Part shown: one piece after another, positions 40,101 to 55,100 of the stretch
How the letters are laid out: every line of letters begins with the position of its first letter
Numbering within the stretch: position 1 is the first letter of the stretch
Assembly (NCBI GenBank): GCA_013433145.1
Contig: CM024187.1
Coordinates: forward strand, 7,208,826-7,272,825
DNA from: Ascaris suum
Lineage: Eukaryota > Nematoda > Chromadorea > Rhabditida > Ascarididae
Length of the DNA stretch: 64,000 nucleotides
Direction: 5' to 3'
Position numbers and translations under genes: made by a program
Notes under the pieces: generated by a model
Seen by the model: the letters and a program-made list of their open reading frames with translations, nothing else
Told to the model about the DNA's origin: nothing
Databases searched by the model: none

Positions 40101-43100
40101 GGCCGACGATTTATGCTCATGGTCTAGCCGCAAGTAAAACGCGTAGTGCAAGCCTGGCCATATGCCAGATTTCATTAGTCTGGCGCCACGTCATGCACCA
40201 TCTCCATTAGGTATAAATCATTTGGGATAATATCTCAGGGTTATTTTATTCCCAAAATTCTGCAAATGCACCACTGTAGTGCTTCAAATATACGAAATGA
40301 GACGACAAGAAGAGGTGGGGTAAGTGAGGTGTACTTCCTTCCGCAGAACTTTGGAGTGTTACCTGAGGTTATCAGCAACTTCTGTTTGCTTTTTAACCTC
40401 CAGCCTGAAATGTTCTGTTTATTTGCAGAGCCGATGCCTGTTGTGAATTCGTTTCCTTTGTTGGTCGCTTCTGTGTCTTCATGTAAAATGTTCGTCTCGT
40501 CTCCTCTTCATTTCATCGAAAATCAGTGTTCCGATCTCGTGTTAACAATCGTCGAATTTGATCAACCTCCCAGAATTGATCATTCGCTTGCAAAGGTATT
40601 CGATTTCAGTGGGCCCTTTTAAATTGCAGTTTAGCTAAACTATTGCCTCTGTAATAATAGTATCTATGATTATAAGGCGTATTTCGATGAGCACAAAGTT
40701 CAATAGCGGAACACATTGTTCTCAATGGTGCGTGATGATTTCATTGCGTTTCTGTATTGATGGCACAAACCTCATGTCATTGCGATGGCAGTCGCATTCG
40801 TTGCACTCAGAAGCGAAGCAAAAGGTCATTTAGTCAATATTTTTAACTTGTTTTTCTGTTGGTGACACTTATTGTCCTCAGAATGCTCGTAACAGGAAGT
40901 TTTCTCTTACTTCTAAGCAGGCAGTATAATATACAGACACTTGGAATCATTCTCAGAGAGCCTCCCGTCGTGTTATGATTTGACTCTTATAATTTGTTGA
41001 CTTATTGACTGAACGCTTTATTAGTGGAACACATTCCTGAATGTTACAATTAAAATGGAACGTTCTTGTGATCTTCTCTTGTTTACGATCACAGCCATTT
41101 CCTTGCTGTACCCTTGCGATCATTGGTAAAATGAATCCCGAGGTGCTTTAGTGTTGCTTTTTCCGATTGATCGCCGTTCGGATAGCTTTTTCAGCAGCTT
41201 TGCTCAATCGCTGATTTTAACGAGGTGTTGTATTTTACATGTGGTACAAGGTTAGAGGATGGAGGGGGATTAGAAAGGAGTCACTACGAAGTGCCTTCTT
41301 CTTCCCCTTTCCCCTCACCTTCTCTCTTCCCTCTCTTAATGTGCCAATTATGTCCTCTCCGTCGAACAATGGAATCACTGGGGTTGAGTACATGTTTCGG
41401 ATAATAATTTTCGATGAAGTTTTTAGTGGGATTTCTTTAGTATAGGGCCAACAGAATTGTTTATTTAACGAAATAGAGAAAGCTGCCGAAGGAGTTTATT
41501 GCAGCAATTTCACTTTCCGACTTGAATTTGTTCATTGAAAACCGTTCGCAGTTTCAACTCTTTCAGGTTTACAAGTTGTATAATTTATGTCAGGGGTTGT
41601 CCTCATGTCTTTATCAATCTCTCTGTGATATTGGCAACTTTTATTCTCCATGGATTAATCAGCAACAAACTGGGTATGCTATTGACTTTTTATTATTGCA
41701 CTGGAACGAACTTTTTTTATTTTTTGTTAAATGAGTTGCAGTCTTTCATTTGACTGTGGACGGCGTTTTGGCATGTGCCAGTTTTTATGCCTTGCTGTTT
41801 ATAACTAGAATATTTGCGACATTTTTTGTGCTCGAGAAGAGCTCCTCTTCAACGATGAGGTGAACTGAAAAGAAGGGAACTTGTTGACAAATGAATTGAT
41901 CTACTTTATCCTGCATCATCCGCTTAATATAGCCAACACTCATTTTGAGACTTTAATACTTGTAGGCTTGTTTCTGTTGACTTTAACGCCTTACGGTTCT
42001 TTCTACCTACGAAGAAAATTACGACATATGCTATCATCGGGTGATGCTCTATCGTAAAAAATCGATTTTTCCTATTGAGTTTGAAGGCTTTGGGGAGGAA
42101 GTATCTTTTTTCACTCCGGTATTTCAGGATGTTGGGTCTAATATCGCTTGAAAGTTTCCGAAAAAGTGCTACTTCATTTTTCGTTCTTTTCAAAGAGTGG
42201 CAGTAAAGCATGCTTCCCAAGTGTCCAGTCTTTCCACGCTTTTCCTCACCTTCGCGTCAAAACTTGAGGAAGATTAAAGCATACACTGCACAGAGCTGTG
42301 CTCTTGCTCGTAGTCCACATTAGCAGTTTTTTTTTTTTTTTACGAAGGGCAGTGTTGTCAGAATGGCCACTTGCTTTGCCTCACAAAGCTCATTAGTGCG
42401 TGGATGGACTTCCGTGGATTGTCTGTTGTTTTGGCAGCTTTGGAAAGATATGGAGAGGAAAAAAATTTTTGGATTGCAAGCAAAAATTCTGCACCGAAGT
42501 TCGCTCATTTCGTTCACCTTAATAGCAGCGGTATGATATCCTTTTCAGTGCGCTTACCCGACGGCCGCGTTGTATCTCCTGGAGTGAAGACGTGCACGTG
42601 ATGACGATACCTTCAAAATGGCCGGGCGTCGATAATCTGGTTGCACTTTTGAATCGAGAAAAAGATGAAGAGGCTCCACAGCTGAGGCTGTTACTTGCCG
42701 AAACATTCGTTGCGGTACGTGTGTTCCGTTGTAGATTTATTACTTGAAATGATACCCCTTCCATTCCTCATTAAATGCCGCTCCCTTCAAACATTTCAGA
42801 GAAAAGTACCACGTACTGTATGCCTCTTTGTTCCATGACCTGCTCACTACTGCTGCTGCACCATAAAACTCAGGGGAACGACTCATTTCCCTCGTCAGAG
42901 ATTTTATAATTCAGTTTGCACAAGTATCGAGAAGTTTACAAACTCGGGTGTTTTATTCGAAACAGTATGGCATACATCTATTTATGTTTATCCCAGTAGA
43001 TCTTTATACGTAAATAAAAGGAAGTTGGTCATCCTTCTCCTTTGCTGATCCTCTGAAAAGCCGCCATTCTCTTTTATTCTTTTCTTGGTGCTCCCGCAAC

Positions 43101-46100
43101 GGGGAACTCCTATTCAAATTCGTCGATCGCTTACAGCCTTAAAAAATTCTCTAAAACCATCGAGGTGTGGATGCGTAACGCATACGAGCATATCTGAAGT
43201 GAATTTTGTTTCAGTCGATTTCAATCAGATCCGAGTTACCTAGTCTGTTGTTTCCTTCTCCTTTCATCTTTCATTTTCTTATACTACCCACGTTATAATA
43301 TTGCTTTAATAGGACGGATCTGATTTGTGTGTGGGTGGCCTGCATGAATGCAAGCACCTTTTTCTTTTAGTAAGTTTAGAATTCGCCAACAAATGAAGAC
43401 CCATTTATTCACTGGTGTGCACATTTTGTTTTTATTGTCCTTTTCACACTTCTGACCCAATTAGGATTAGAGTGCTTAGCTAGCTCACCCACTTATTTGG
43501 TAGTAACGTTTGCCACTGCGATGATTTTGATTACAAAAGCAGTAAACAGTAATCGAAGTTTACAATTCTAAAGAATGTGGGATGCATTTATAGCATTTAT
43601 CCTAGGTAATCCCCGTACCTAGATATAAATGCAATTTTTATATGTTAGCTAATGTAGATGGAGTTGACGGTTCTTTTTGAAGCCTTTTTTAGCGGTTGAT
43701 GTTCTATTTGTCCGCAGAGGCGGAGGGGAAACGAGGTTATGCGGTTTTTCAGAAGCTGAAATAAAGTTCTTGGAAACCATGAGGTATTTTTCTCCTTTGC
43801 TTACATGCAGCTAAACGAATTGATGAAAATACAGCATTTTTACCCCATAAATGCTTCTATTCCGTTTTGCAGTGGAGAATGATTTTATTTTCTTACTGTC
43901 TAGCATATGACCGAACTTTTATTTCTGAGTTGTGATCGGACGGAGTTGAAAATGCCTCTTTTATTTTTCGATGTGTTGGAACCGGGACCCTTCTCCGTCT
44001 TCATCTCAACGCAGTAAATCTTTGCTAGCCTCTGGTTGGAGTTAACTCGTTGAGTTAATAAATCTGCAGGTAATGATGTCGCTGTTCTCATATGCATTCA
44101 CGGCCTACGATTCGAGGTGGTTGTATCGTCTTGCAGCACACGTTATCGACGCAAAACAGTTCGCAAATGCGTTTGGCGGTGGTGGCGAGAAGAAGTTAAA
44201 GACTGTGCCACCGGCCAGGCCACCTAGTTTGTACTTGTTTTTTTTTTTTTGGCGCATCTCTTCATTACCACATTTAGGAGTGAATATGTGCGTCTAGTAT
44301 TGTTGTTTTTTTTTTGCAACATGTTTTGAGTGAATTTGTCTGTTAATTTCTAAGGAAAGGAAAGGGCGGGGCAGTTAATGTCGAATTTTTTGTTGATTGC
44401 GGCGCATCGTTAGCTTTCGTCATGACTTCAGGTTGAACACAGTGTTTTTAAAACTGTTGCATTGCAAACTGTTTCTACAACTACATCGAGATATTGATGA
44501 TGTAGTCGCAGATTTTATGCGAATGCACGTTTCTTATGGGCAATATAGGGGGATTAATTTATTTAGGTAACCGACTAAGGAGTGCGCGGTCACAAGTTTC
44601 CCAAAGATTTTCCGGGTGTTTCCATATGAGGTCATAAGGAATATTTTTGCGAGGTGTAATTAAAAATGAAATCAGGGCCAGTGACGCCACGCAGATCATC
44701 CACTTCCGCAGCATATGCTACTACAAGCGACTCGCCGACGCGACAGCCTAGAACCCAGAGCAACCTCTCAATCGACTCGAGCGCCTTCCGAGCGAAATTT
44801 CATGCAAAGGTTCGTCATGTGCACACTCATTCGTTCTTCTTCTTCGAAAGTACTTAGCAATCATGGCTCATTTTTAGTTTCAAGAAGTGCACTTCTATTT
44901 CTCTAGAAAACAGCTCCACGCTCCGGATTTAAAGGTCATGCTGTCTTTCTGACCGGACTATCGCATCTCGCGATACGAACACATTCATGATTTTCCCTGT
45001 CGTACTGCATCATTTTGACGTTTTTGGTTGAGGAAGAAGGTCAAGAGGATGGGGAAGGGGAAAGGGTGGATGCCGCAGTCGTAACCACTCACAATTTTCT
45101 TTTGGGCTTTCATTGAAATTTTTTTATTGTCGGTTCAATGATAAGCGGTTTCTAAGCCAAAAGTGTGGCGATTTTAAGGTTGGAAAGGCACCATGCAACA
45201 ATCCTAATCAACGATATTGATATTTTTTAAAATGGCTTCATTTGCAGGTTTTTGGAACGGACTCACCTGTTAATGTGCCTCCTGGAACAACGAAGTCGTC
45301 TTCCGTTGAGGCATCTGGAGTCTCCGAGCAAATCGTGTATCGCTGGGTTCCACCGAATAAAAATATTGTGCAGTTATTTGCTGAAAAAGTGCGTTGACAC
45401 TTTTGATGTCTCAGGCTACTGCCGAATCTCTCTGACGTAGCACTAGGTATCAGTAATGCCTCCATTATTATACTGCTCTGGAAAAAGTTCGGAACTGTTT
45501 TGATTCTTCCCTGTTCTCCCTGACCATTCCCCCTTTATCCTTATTCTGCTTCTCCGAGTAAGATTGAAGGTATTATAATTTATCATTTAATTCCATGCCG
45601 TACCTAGAAAGTGGAGAAGTCTATTTACCTATGGTTTTTGTGATCGAAGTTTTAAGTCCATTGCTTTCATCGGATTCGGGAAAGAAGGTCCTTGAAAGGA
45701 TTTGTTAAAATATCTGGAACTGATTTCTTTTTGAAAAAACTTCTGATTTCGTTGTGATTTCTGTTTTTGATCAATGTGGCGAACGCATAAGAGACCAAGA
45801 ACTTATGCTGCGTGGAAGTGGACGTGAACGAACAAATGTAGTTTCATGATTTCGGCAATGGAAGGAAGTAAGATATCTAGTGATATAGTTGCACCATTCT
45901 CTATCATTTGACTCCCGAAAGTATTCTGTTCGGTAGATTAACGCGGCATTTTATTGGTTTTGCTTAATGCGAAACAAAGTTGAAAAGAAGGGTGTTGCAG
46001 CCGCCAGTAAGATCTAAAGAGGAACTCGGTGTAGACTACGATTCTGATGAACAACAAAGCGATGTCGAAATGGAGGAAGACGAAGGGGATGAGGAGCCAC

Positions 46101-49100
46101 AATGCAAGGAGCATAACAACCCGGACGGCTACGCGTGGCTGCTCATGCGTGTAGCGCTTGTTCACCAGCAGCTCTACAGACTCAGAGAGTTCATCACGCT
46201 CGCTGGTTTTGATCCAGCAGGTTAACTTTTCATATTGAAGTGCCTATTTTTTTTCTCATTATGGTCTAGTGCTGCGTCTATTTTCAAGTCGTTCTTGATA
46301 GGTGACGTTGAATCATTCACTAGCGAATTCGTTCACTTTGAATAACGGCCACTTTTCACATTTCGAGGTTCTTTCGCTAGCGATAGTATGGATGACCTTT
46401 TGTGGCCCCGATGTAAGGGCATCTGCGGTCAGTCATCGCCCGATGCATTTACCATTTCGCAGATTCTTTTTTCTGATGGAGGGAGGGGCTGTACGTGGTT
46501 GTGCCTAATGAGTTTCTTCTATGATGAAAAAACCATCTTATCTATTCTTATCATTCGTTCTGCTAAAAGAAAATATAAACTGTGGAATCATGCTCGCGCA
46601 TCAGCGCTGGCTTGTGCCTTGCAATGAAATTGTGAGAAAGAGTGCTAATTTCATGGAAAGACTCACAAATATGCTGTGCAAAAGCTTCCATGCTAAAGTC
46701 TGTTGGTTGGAATGTCTCATCTTTGATGGTTTAAGGCAGCGTACTTTGTGACGTTGACTATCGCATCATGACTATATAGCCGTTGCCTCGCTTTTAATAG
46801 GCGATGGTCAGGTGGTCCAGTTGCATGAATGTCTGTTGATCACTCCAGTGGGCATCAGTCACTAAAGCATTGCAGGAAATTGCTTGTATTGGCGACGTTG
46901 ATTCAGTTAGGTATTCAGTCGAGCTGTTGGTTTTTTTTTGTCACGGAGGTGTCTACGAAAACAAAGTTGAAAGGGATGTGAATTCGAGCAATGCAAATCT
47001 TTAATGCAATTCGCTCAGTTGAATTGATAACTGAATTAAGATCTGCCTGCTATCGCGCCGCGTATCGACGCCGTGTTCAAGTTGCTGAACAGTTGGGCAC
47101 AGCAGCTGAGCGAAACACTGAATGATTTCCCAGGCGGATGCCCGAGCGACATTCTGCCCAACACCACTCTCGATAATACCGACAATCACCTCGGTATTCG
47201 TTTATTTATTAGGCTTTCATTGTTTGAAAAATCACTAGCTAATAAAATAAGATAAATTTATAGACGCCCTAAGAATTTGAGTTCAAAAGCGGGAAAGGAA
47301 CATGCTTAAATCATGTCGGCTTGTCCCGGGATGAGATGTTTCATTTCTTTAGTCCAGAAATCTGCGTAATCTGTCTGTAGACCTCCGTTTCTGAATTTAA
47401 GGCGGGAAAACAATATATTCCAGTCGAGCTTCTTTCGCTTCTACGGTGGTTTTCCTATGGTGGCAGTGTTCCAAGTTTTGATCTGGCATTATGTGGAGGT
47501 TAGGAACTTCTCGTCGGTATTATGACGGGACCACTTTCCTCTTGGAATTGTTTCTTGGTTCCCTAATCCTTGCTTTCTGCAGACGTGTTTCACAGACATT
47601 TATTAGGTTTTCAGTTGCTCGAAGAATGGCTTCGTTCACAAAGCAGTTTCGCCAACACCAAGCTGCGTACATCTCTTGAACAATAGTTGCTTCAGTTCAT
47701 GACTGTAATGGAGCCTTCACTGATTTTTTTTACTAAGCTCACTGTATTGCATGTAGTATAAAATGGAAAAGTGAAAGCCTATCGACAATTTACAGGACCG
47801 TCACTGCGTAAATATCGTACGCTGATCGAGCCGGGTAACACGCCTTTCGAAAGCGATGAGCCAGCCGCATTGCCAGTGCGCAGATTATGGGCGTATCTTG
47901 TGCGGCAGGAGCATTTAACCCGAATATTCATTCGATACATTTTCGGTGCGAAGGGGCAACTGGTTCGAATCGTTTGTTGTTTTCGGGTTGCCTATAGTTG
48001 GTTAGGAAATTGGAGAAGGAAAGGGGAGGAGGGGATCATGTGGAAGGTTCACATAGGAAATTTACGTCCTGTTTTGGGCAGATGTTGACTGAGAAAGATT
48101 TTTTTGCGTTCACTAAAATTGCTGTCATCTGTAGAGTAATTTTAGGAAGAGGAACGAGTAAAGCCGGAAGGGACAAGTACAGACAGCGAACAGTCAATGG
48201 TTCCCGGCGCGTTCAAGATTATTCAACGGGAGCATGAGCCGATCGCTGCGTTCGCATGCAGCCAGGTGAGGATGTAATAGTTGGGCGCGAGTTGCTTCTT
48301 TCAAGTTACCACTGCATTCACTTAGCAGTAGTATATTTATCGCGAACAAGTCTTGAAAAATGGCTGCTATGTGATGTGTGTCGGCGAAATGTACATTGGC
48401 CATGGAACTCTTTCCTAGTGCTGTTGATAGTTGAAATTTCGAGGTCATTACGGGTCAACCCCATCTGCAATGTGTTTGCGTGGGTGGACGATGCACCAGT
48501 GAGGCGGCATGTCAGCAGGTTCCATAATAAACAGCAGGGTGATTTATTTTCAACGAATTTCGAGAAATTATGGGGGTGGTGAAAATAACTGTAGTGACAA
48601 TGCGTGAGAGTAGAGAACTGCATCAAAATTAACGCAACGCGTGCCAGATATGGCTGGGTTTATGATGGTCGTGTTTGCGCGCCTTCAGCACGCATCACAA
48701 AAGAACTGGAGGTAGTTGTAGCAGCATGTATAGTCATTGTACTGTTAGACTGCCGTCGGCTTAGGTGATCAGAAATAGGTGGAAACATTTGATGCAGTTA
48801 GATGCTTCTTCATTTTACTCTAGTATTCAACTCTTTTCTTCCTTTTTCTCTTCTTATCCAATGTCTAACTGACGTTGACACAGGTAAAACCTGGTTGGAT
48901 AGTTGTCTCGACAACAAGAGAGCTACAGGAAATGGACATAAGCTCATTTTTCGATGAGTGGAAGAATTCGAGCTCTTCGTCGTGGCTCACTAATCGCACC
49001 GAACTTGACATCGCTCTCAATGATATCAAAAAAGACCCTTTGAAGGTTGGTAGTAATAGGTGGAAACTTTGAAATAGTGCCCATGTTGTTTTTCTGTATT

Positions 49101-52100
49101 TTCAATTGGATCTGTTTTGTACACTCTCCACTGCACACTCAGCTGTTATTAATCTGTTGCTCGTTTGCACAGTGTAGTAAAACGGTAAATTCATTGCTGA
49201 CAAAATTTCGAGTGAAAATGAATGAATAGTGGTGGTTGAAATATGTTTGGTGGTGAGTAAAAATGCTCGCTGTTATTTCCGCTGAGAATGCTTTCAATTT
49301 GCTGAGCTAACTTCTTTTGTTGGGCATAGCGAATTGTTTTAAGGATAACGACGATTATCAGCTATTGATGGACAGTGGTCGTCGGACAGCTTCTGCCAAC
49401 TTCGTATGTTTAATCTCTTTTGCCAGGATAGTCTCTTTTTTGTTATGCACTCTGTTAAGTGATTGGTCGTGTGAGATGAAGAAAAGAAAACAAGATCGAA
49501 GATGAATCGTTGCATCCTCTTTAAAAATCTGCAGTAATAATTTGCGAGGGGAATTTCAGCTCGTGAAAGGAATTTTGAACAGTTGATATGAGATGTTCGG
49601 AAAACAATATTTTGTTGCCTGTTTTCGTTTTCAACGATTGGCATATGAAAATAAATGGTCGCTGCAAATATTTCATATGTCACGAATAGTTGGGGTGGGC
49701 TTTCATGGGATTTTCGGACCACACTGTTGTTGTGTCCGTAATTGGGTTCTTTTTCCCTACAATAAATAGCAGGTAAACGACCAAGATTAAGATTGTTTGC
49801 TGTTGTTGTAAGGCCTTTATTTACAAAAGAACAAAGAAAACTCCAACAGAGCAGCAGTAAAATAGGAAAGAAAGAAAGCGTTTATACGAATGCACCAGAG
49901 TCAAAGCAGACAGATTGTTAAAGCGCATTCATATGACGGAGGAAAAATTACAAGCGAAGGCTTGTTACATGCTCGCAGTGTTGTCACGTTTATTGCTCTA
50001 CGGCAGTTGGATTTTGATCGAATTTCCATGTTGAATTAGATGTGATGTTCATTCGGAACAAAAACGCTTGTTGAAATGTTTGCATTAGTTCTTGCATCTT
50101 CTGTGAGAGTGATGTTGTCGATAAGCAAGACTGGTTGTTTGGGATGTTCAAGCTGCAGTCACAACAAACGCCTCAAAGAAAATATGCAGCGCCATGTACG
50201 GGGAAACGGCCGGAGTTAAAATCACCAGCTTATGGGGAGAGATGGCTCGACGTATAAACCTGGCAGTTGCTTCAAGAGATTTTTTAATATCAGAGCGCAA
50301 TACATCAGTCGTGATAGGCAATTGTTATACGAAGTCTCACATTGCAGAAAAGCAACAAAAAATAGCTCACAACTAAGGGAGGGTTTTGCATTCACGTGAA
50401 AGAGACGCAAGTGCATTATTTACATTATTTAGAGAATCAGACGCAAGTGCAGCTCGCCTCTTACTGCCTTTCTCTAGCTGCACCGAAATAACTGCTCCGG
50501 AAAACTTTATGTCAAATTTGGTTACAGCATTGAATTATGGGCAGCATCTCATGCCAATTTTCTGAAATCCGGTTAATACCAAAGGCGGCAATTGCAGCCA
50601 GTAGCCTCAAGTCAAGCAAATTGTTGACAACGATACATCCCTCGAAGGTCGTCAGCTAGTCACTCTAGGGTTTCGAAGTTGCCGTGGACTTTTATTTCGC
50701 ATTACTTCAGTTGAAAGATAGCGAAGTTTTATGACAGAAGGTTTTTGTAAAACTGTCTATTTCTAGTCCCGTAAATCGATACCCCCGCCCACTTTTCTGT
50801 ACAGCAGCAATTTATTCTTTCAAAACGACTGCACCCAGCTAATCTTTTTAATCTGCAGATGACACCATTTATCGTTGATAGAAGCCGTAGAGCTTTATTA
50901 AAGGTATTTCGCTTTTAACCATTTGCTTTTGTCACCTGATGTTGTTGCTCGCTTGCACTTCATTCGATTCAGTAGCACGCAAAAACGAGCATTCATTCGT
51001 ATTTTCTTATTTCATCTCTTCTATGAAGAGCTTCAGTTGATGCAGTGTATTGTTCGGTGTGATTGTTTTTAACTGAATATTTTTTGTGATTCGCATGCGA
51101 AATGCACTTGCATTGGTGTTTTGAGAGAGCTACAGTGTTACTAAGATATAGTAGTTTGTGCAAACTTGTGCAAATCCGCTGCGTGGATTGACATGGAGCA
51201 AAATGTTGCCATGGGGAGGAATCATTGTTTTCCTTGGGAGATCTCAACTTTCTTCTGTGAGAATGTTTTTTCGCGAGAAGTAGATCCAGAATAAAATATC
51301 AGGATAGCTGTCAAGTTCCAAAAAGAAATTAGTTCATCTGAGGACAGCAGATTTTGAAAATATTTGCTGCTGTCGCAATACTTCTGTGAAGCTGTTTGCC
51401 TTTTGTTTGCAACGTTGATATATTCGATGGGAACCTCACAAAACGCATGACGTAGTTCTGCTTTTGTATCGTGGTGTTAAGTATATTAATTGGGAAGAAA
51501 TAACTCACCGATTTTGCGTCTCGTGCAGAAGTTTGATTCTTAATTTCAGCTCTTGAAGCGACAAGTCGGCGGTATAAGGCGAATGGATTCTCATCCTTCT
51601 TTACCTTACTGTAAGTTTACTAATTCAAGTCATTTTCAGAGCAAATTTTACACCAAGTTCACTAGAAATCAATGTTAGGGCAAGCAAGGGATCATGGATT
51701 CTCCAGGAGTTGTGGTGTTTTGGCTGTTGTTTATCATCTGGTCATCTAAAGTCATCTGGAACTTTATTAGTAACTGCGGGCTTAATTTGTGACTTCAAGG
51801 GATACTCTTGCTCAGAGGTTCTTATAATCGATTTTATCATCGAGAATACGTGGAATTCCCCACAGATTGCTTCATAAGGAGCTTTCTGAAAAGTTTTTAA
51901 AGCAGGATTCACTAGTGACCCGCAGCTAATGCGAAGGTGTATTACCAGCAGATTTTTGTGCTGCAGTGTTTCTTTTACGTGAAGTCTACATGCTGTACAA
52001 ATTTTGCTAGGGAAGAGAGTGCATTTCTAGTCGTGGTTTTTTTCCTTCCATGTTGACCCTTGAGGTAGTCAGCAGAGGTCACTTGGTTTAGATTGTCCAT

Positions 52101-55100
52101 TTTAACTCTTTCCTCGTCAAGGTGCTTCGACACATTCAATTTATTGTTCATTCGGTCAGTGTTCTTAAAGGATTCTGCCGAAAAAGGAATCTCTTGAGAA
52201 TGAGTGATGAACGTTTGCTCAGCAGTCCTTCAAATCTAACCTGTGATCTCGTGTTAGAACTTCATCGGCCTTGTATTTGTGTTTGAATTGCGTCGTTGAG
52301 GTGAGCTGAAAATGTTGGCTTTCCATTTTGTAATTTCACAAAATTAGTTCACATCTTTCAAACGAAAGGAGGGACGAAACTTTGATGAAGTGTCCGCTGA
52401 ACTTTCTTCGACAATAAGGTTTCTCCCCGCATTTTCTCCGGGAAATTGTCCATCTTTTAGAGTGGTGCAGAGTACCGATTACATCCACATAACATATTCA
52501 AGGTTTAAAAATCATTGTTCAGACCTGAGTGGCTCATCGGATGGCTCGATCAGGCTTTGGGAATGGGGTGTCGGTCAGCCATTGTTTACACCCCGTGTTG
52601 CCGGCCAATATGCGAAGGTAATCTGCAGCAGCTTTTGCACTCTGCATTTGAGCTATTTCGTTCTGGTGTTTTACGAATCAAATATGAGGCCACATTTTCC
52701 TTGCTGGTTATTTTAATGCTTGCCAGTACCTATCTGTTTATTATTTTGTTTAGGACTCTCTGTATTATCAGCTTTGACCCCTTCCTCCAGTGTCATTTTT
52801 TGAAGGATCGCAGCGCGACGATGCATTGTTAGTGCGTATGTATGAGTACATCTGTTTGTCCACCAGATGGGCATAATCGGCACAACCAGAAAGTTAGGAT
52901 AACTGCGGCTGTAAAGTTTTGTTGCCCTAATTCATAGGTTAGGGTGATCAGTGAAGCTCGATATCTTACATTTGATCACTCCCTTTAATGAGTAACAGGA
53001 GTCAACGGCGGTGTGAAGTTTGCATAACCGGCAAATACAAGCTTGTGCTTGTGGAATTGCACAAGGGACAGGTTTTATGAAAGGAAATTAATATTATTGT
53101 TTGAATTTTTATCCTGACTAGCAGTTGCTGAGGGCAAGTGTCCCACTTGCGTTCCTGATGCGCTTTGCCAGTTGCTTTTGTTCGAGGAAATCCAAACGAC
53201 TGTCGGTTTTTCCGCCTGCAGGTGACGAAAGTAATTTTCTCAGCGAACGGGAATAAGCTTGCGGCAGTGGATGGTGATGGTCTACTCAGTCTTTGGCAAG
53301 CCAGTCATGGGTTGCCAATCCGGAAGCCGTTTTTCGTGAGTTTGTGAGAATTACCGTTTGAATCGTTCTTGATTAGCACGGACGGAAAAAATGAGTGAAT
53401 GAAACCGTTTACTGTCAAACATTCTCAACACAGAGCTTTTCATTGGGGTTTTATTTGAGACTCATTGTCTCTTTCCTTTTTGAACACTCTTATACACTTT
53501 TCGGTGCACTGTCGCCACTTTTAAACCATCACTTGATTGTAAAGGGAAAGTAATATATTTAAAAACAGTGTACGAAATGAGAGAGTTGATGAATGTCTTT
53601 GCTGTTTGGGGCTGATGGTGATCATTATTTCTTTTCATTTCCCTTCGAATGCTATTTTCAAAAGTTCAGTTTCTTTGCAGTGACTAATCGAGTTGAGAAA
53701 GCTCATGTCATGTGAGCATTACTGAATGGTTAAATTCACCCCACAATTGTTCGTGTGCTTGTACACCATCGTGTGAAATGCATGCAGCTCATTATCAATT
53801 GGCTTAGAATGGCGGTTAGTGTTGAGTAGATTTTCCAGAACGTAACACTGAAAGATCATGTAGCGCTGAGTTCCAGAATCAGAAGTGCCATTCGAAATCA
53901 GCAGCTGATGTGAAATTCGTTGGGTCGTCGTCATCAGTGCTTGTCACGGCTGGCTTGAGCTCCGGTGATCAAAATGTTGCACTCTGGGACACGCTTATGC
54001 CGCAGTCAAAGGCTATGGTTCACAACTGGATTGCACATCCAGAGGGTGCTTCCAGCATTATGTATCTTCAGGGTCAACAGGTGCAGTCTATCAATATTTC
54101 TTCAGACACGACCCTTTAAAAACCACTATTTGAAATGCGGCCATTTGAACTACGTCTGAACATCATTGCAGATTTTGTTTTAGGTGTAGGTTTTTCATGT
54201 CCTTTTCTTCGAACTGGAAAGGAACAGGTCTCATAGAAATCTCGCCGTCCACGGAATTAGAATGGAACACGAAAAAAAATGGGACGAGTTCAAAAGCACC
54301 GAGCCCCGTGCTGCACAAAGTTGTCAATTTTTGTAAAAAGGTTGTTTATGGTGATACCCTTCTTTTCTTCAAACGTGTCAGATACTGCTGCTCAGTCTCG
54401 GAGTTTGAATTCAAAATGTTAGGATTGTGCACCTCACCTTCTTACATCCTTTTTCTTTTTGGAAGGAGCATCAAAACCTTTGATGAAGATAGTTGGAAAA
54501 CTTACAAGATATGAAAGGCAGTAAACAAGTTTTCGAAAGCTTTAAGACAAGCCGACTCGGACTAGGCTAGTTTGTTGGTGGAGGAACTTTTTAAACAGTT
54601 TATCGATCTTCTGAGATTGGGACTTTGTTCACGTTCTCCATCCTTCCTTTGCTTTGACTACAACCTTGGTCTGAATTAGAAAAGCAGTGAATAACGTGGT
54701 CTTGTTATTCTTACTGGACGTATTGTGGGATGGTTTATTTTATATGGGAGTAGATATGCAAGGTTGAGAAGGATGGCTGATTGCAGACGATAGTGTCTGG
54801 TGGTCGTCATGGCGAAGTGTGTCTCTGGGATATACGACAGAGACAGCTTCGTGCTACTGTGAAATGCTTTGAGAACTCAACTGTTAAGTGTCTCGTTGGT
54901 GATCCCTCACAAGACGTGGTCATCGCGGGTTCCAACGATGGAGATATTAAAGTGAGTTAATGGCTTTTTGCCACGTAAAGTTGTACTGATGAACATCGTA
55001 AAAAATAGCACCGGCGAAAAATTCAGGTGTTAGAAGTTCGCACAACGATTCTGTGCGGATTTTTTGAACAGAGAGGTTTATTTGGTGAGAATTTTGTTCG

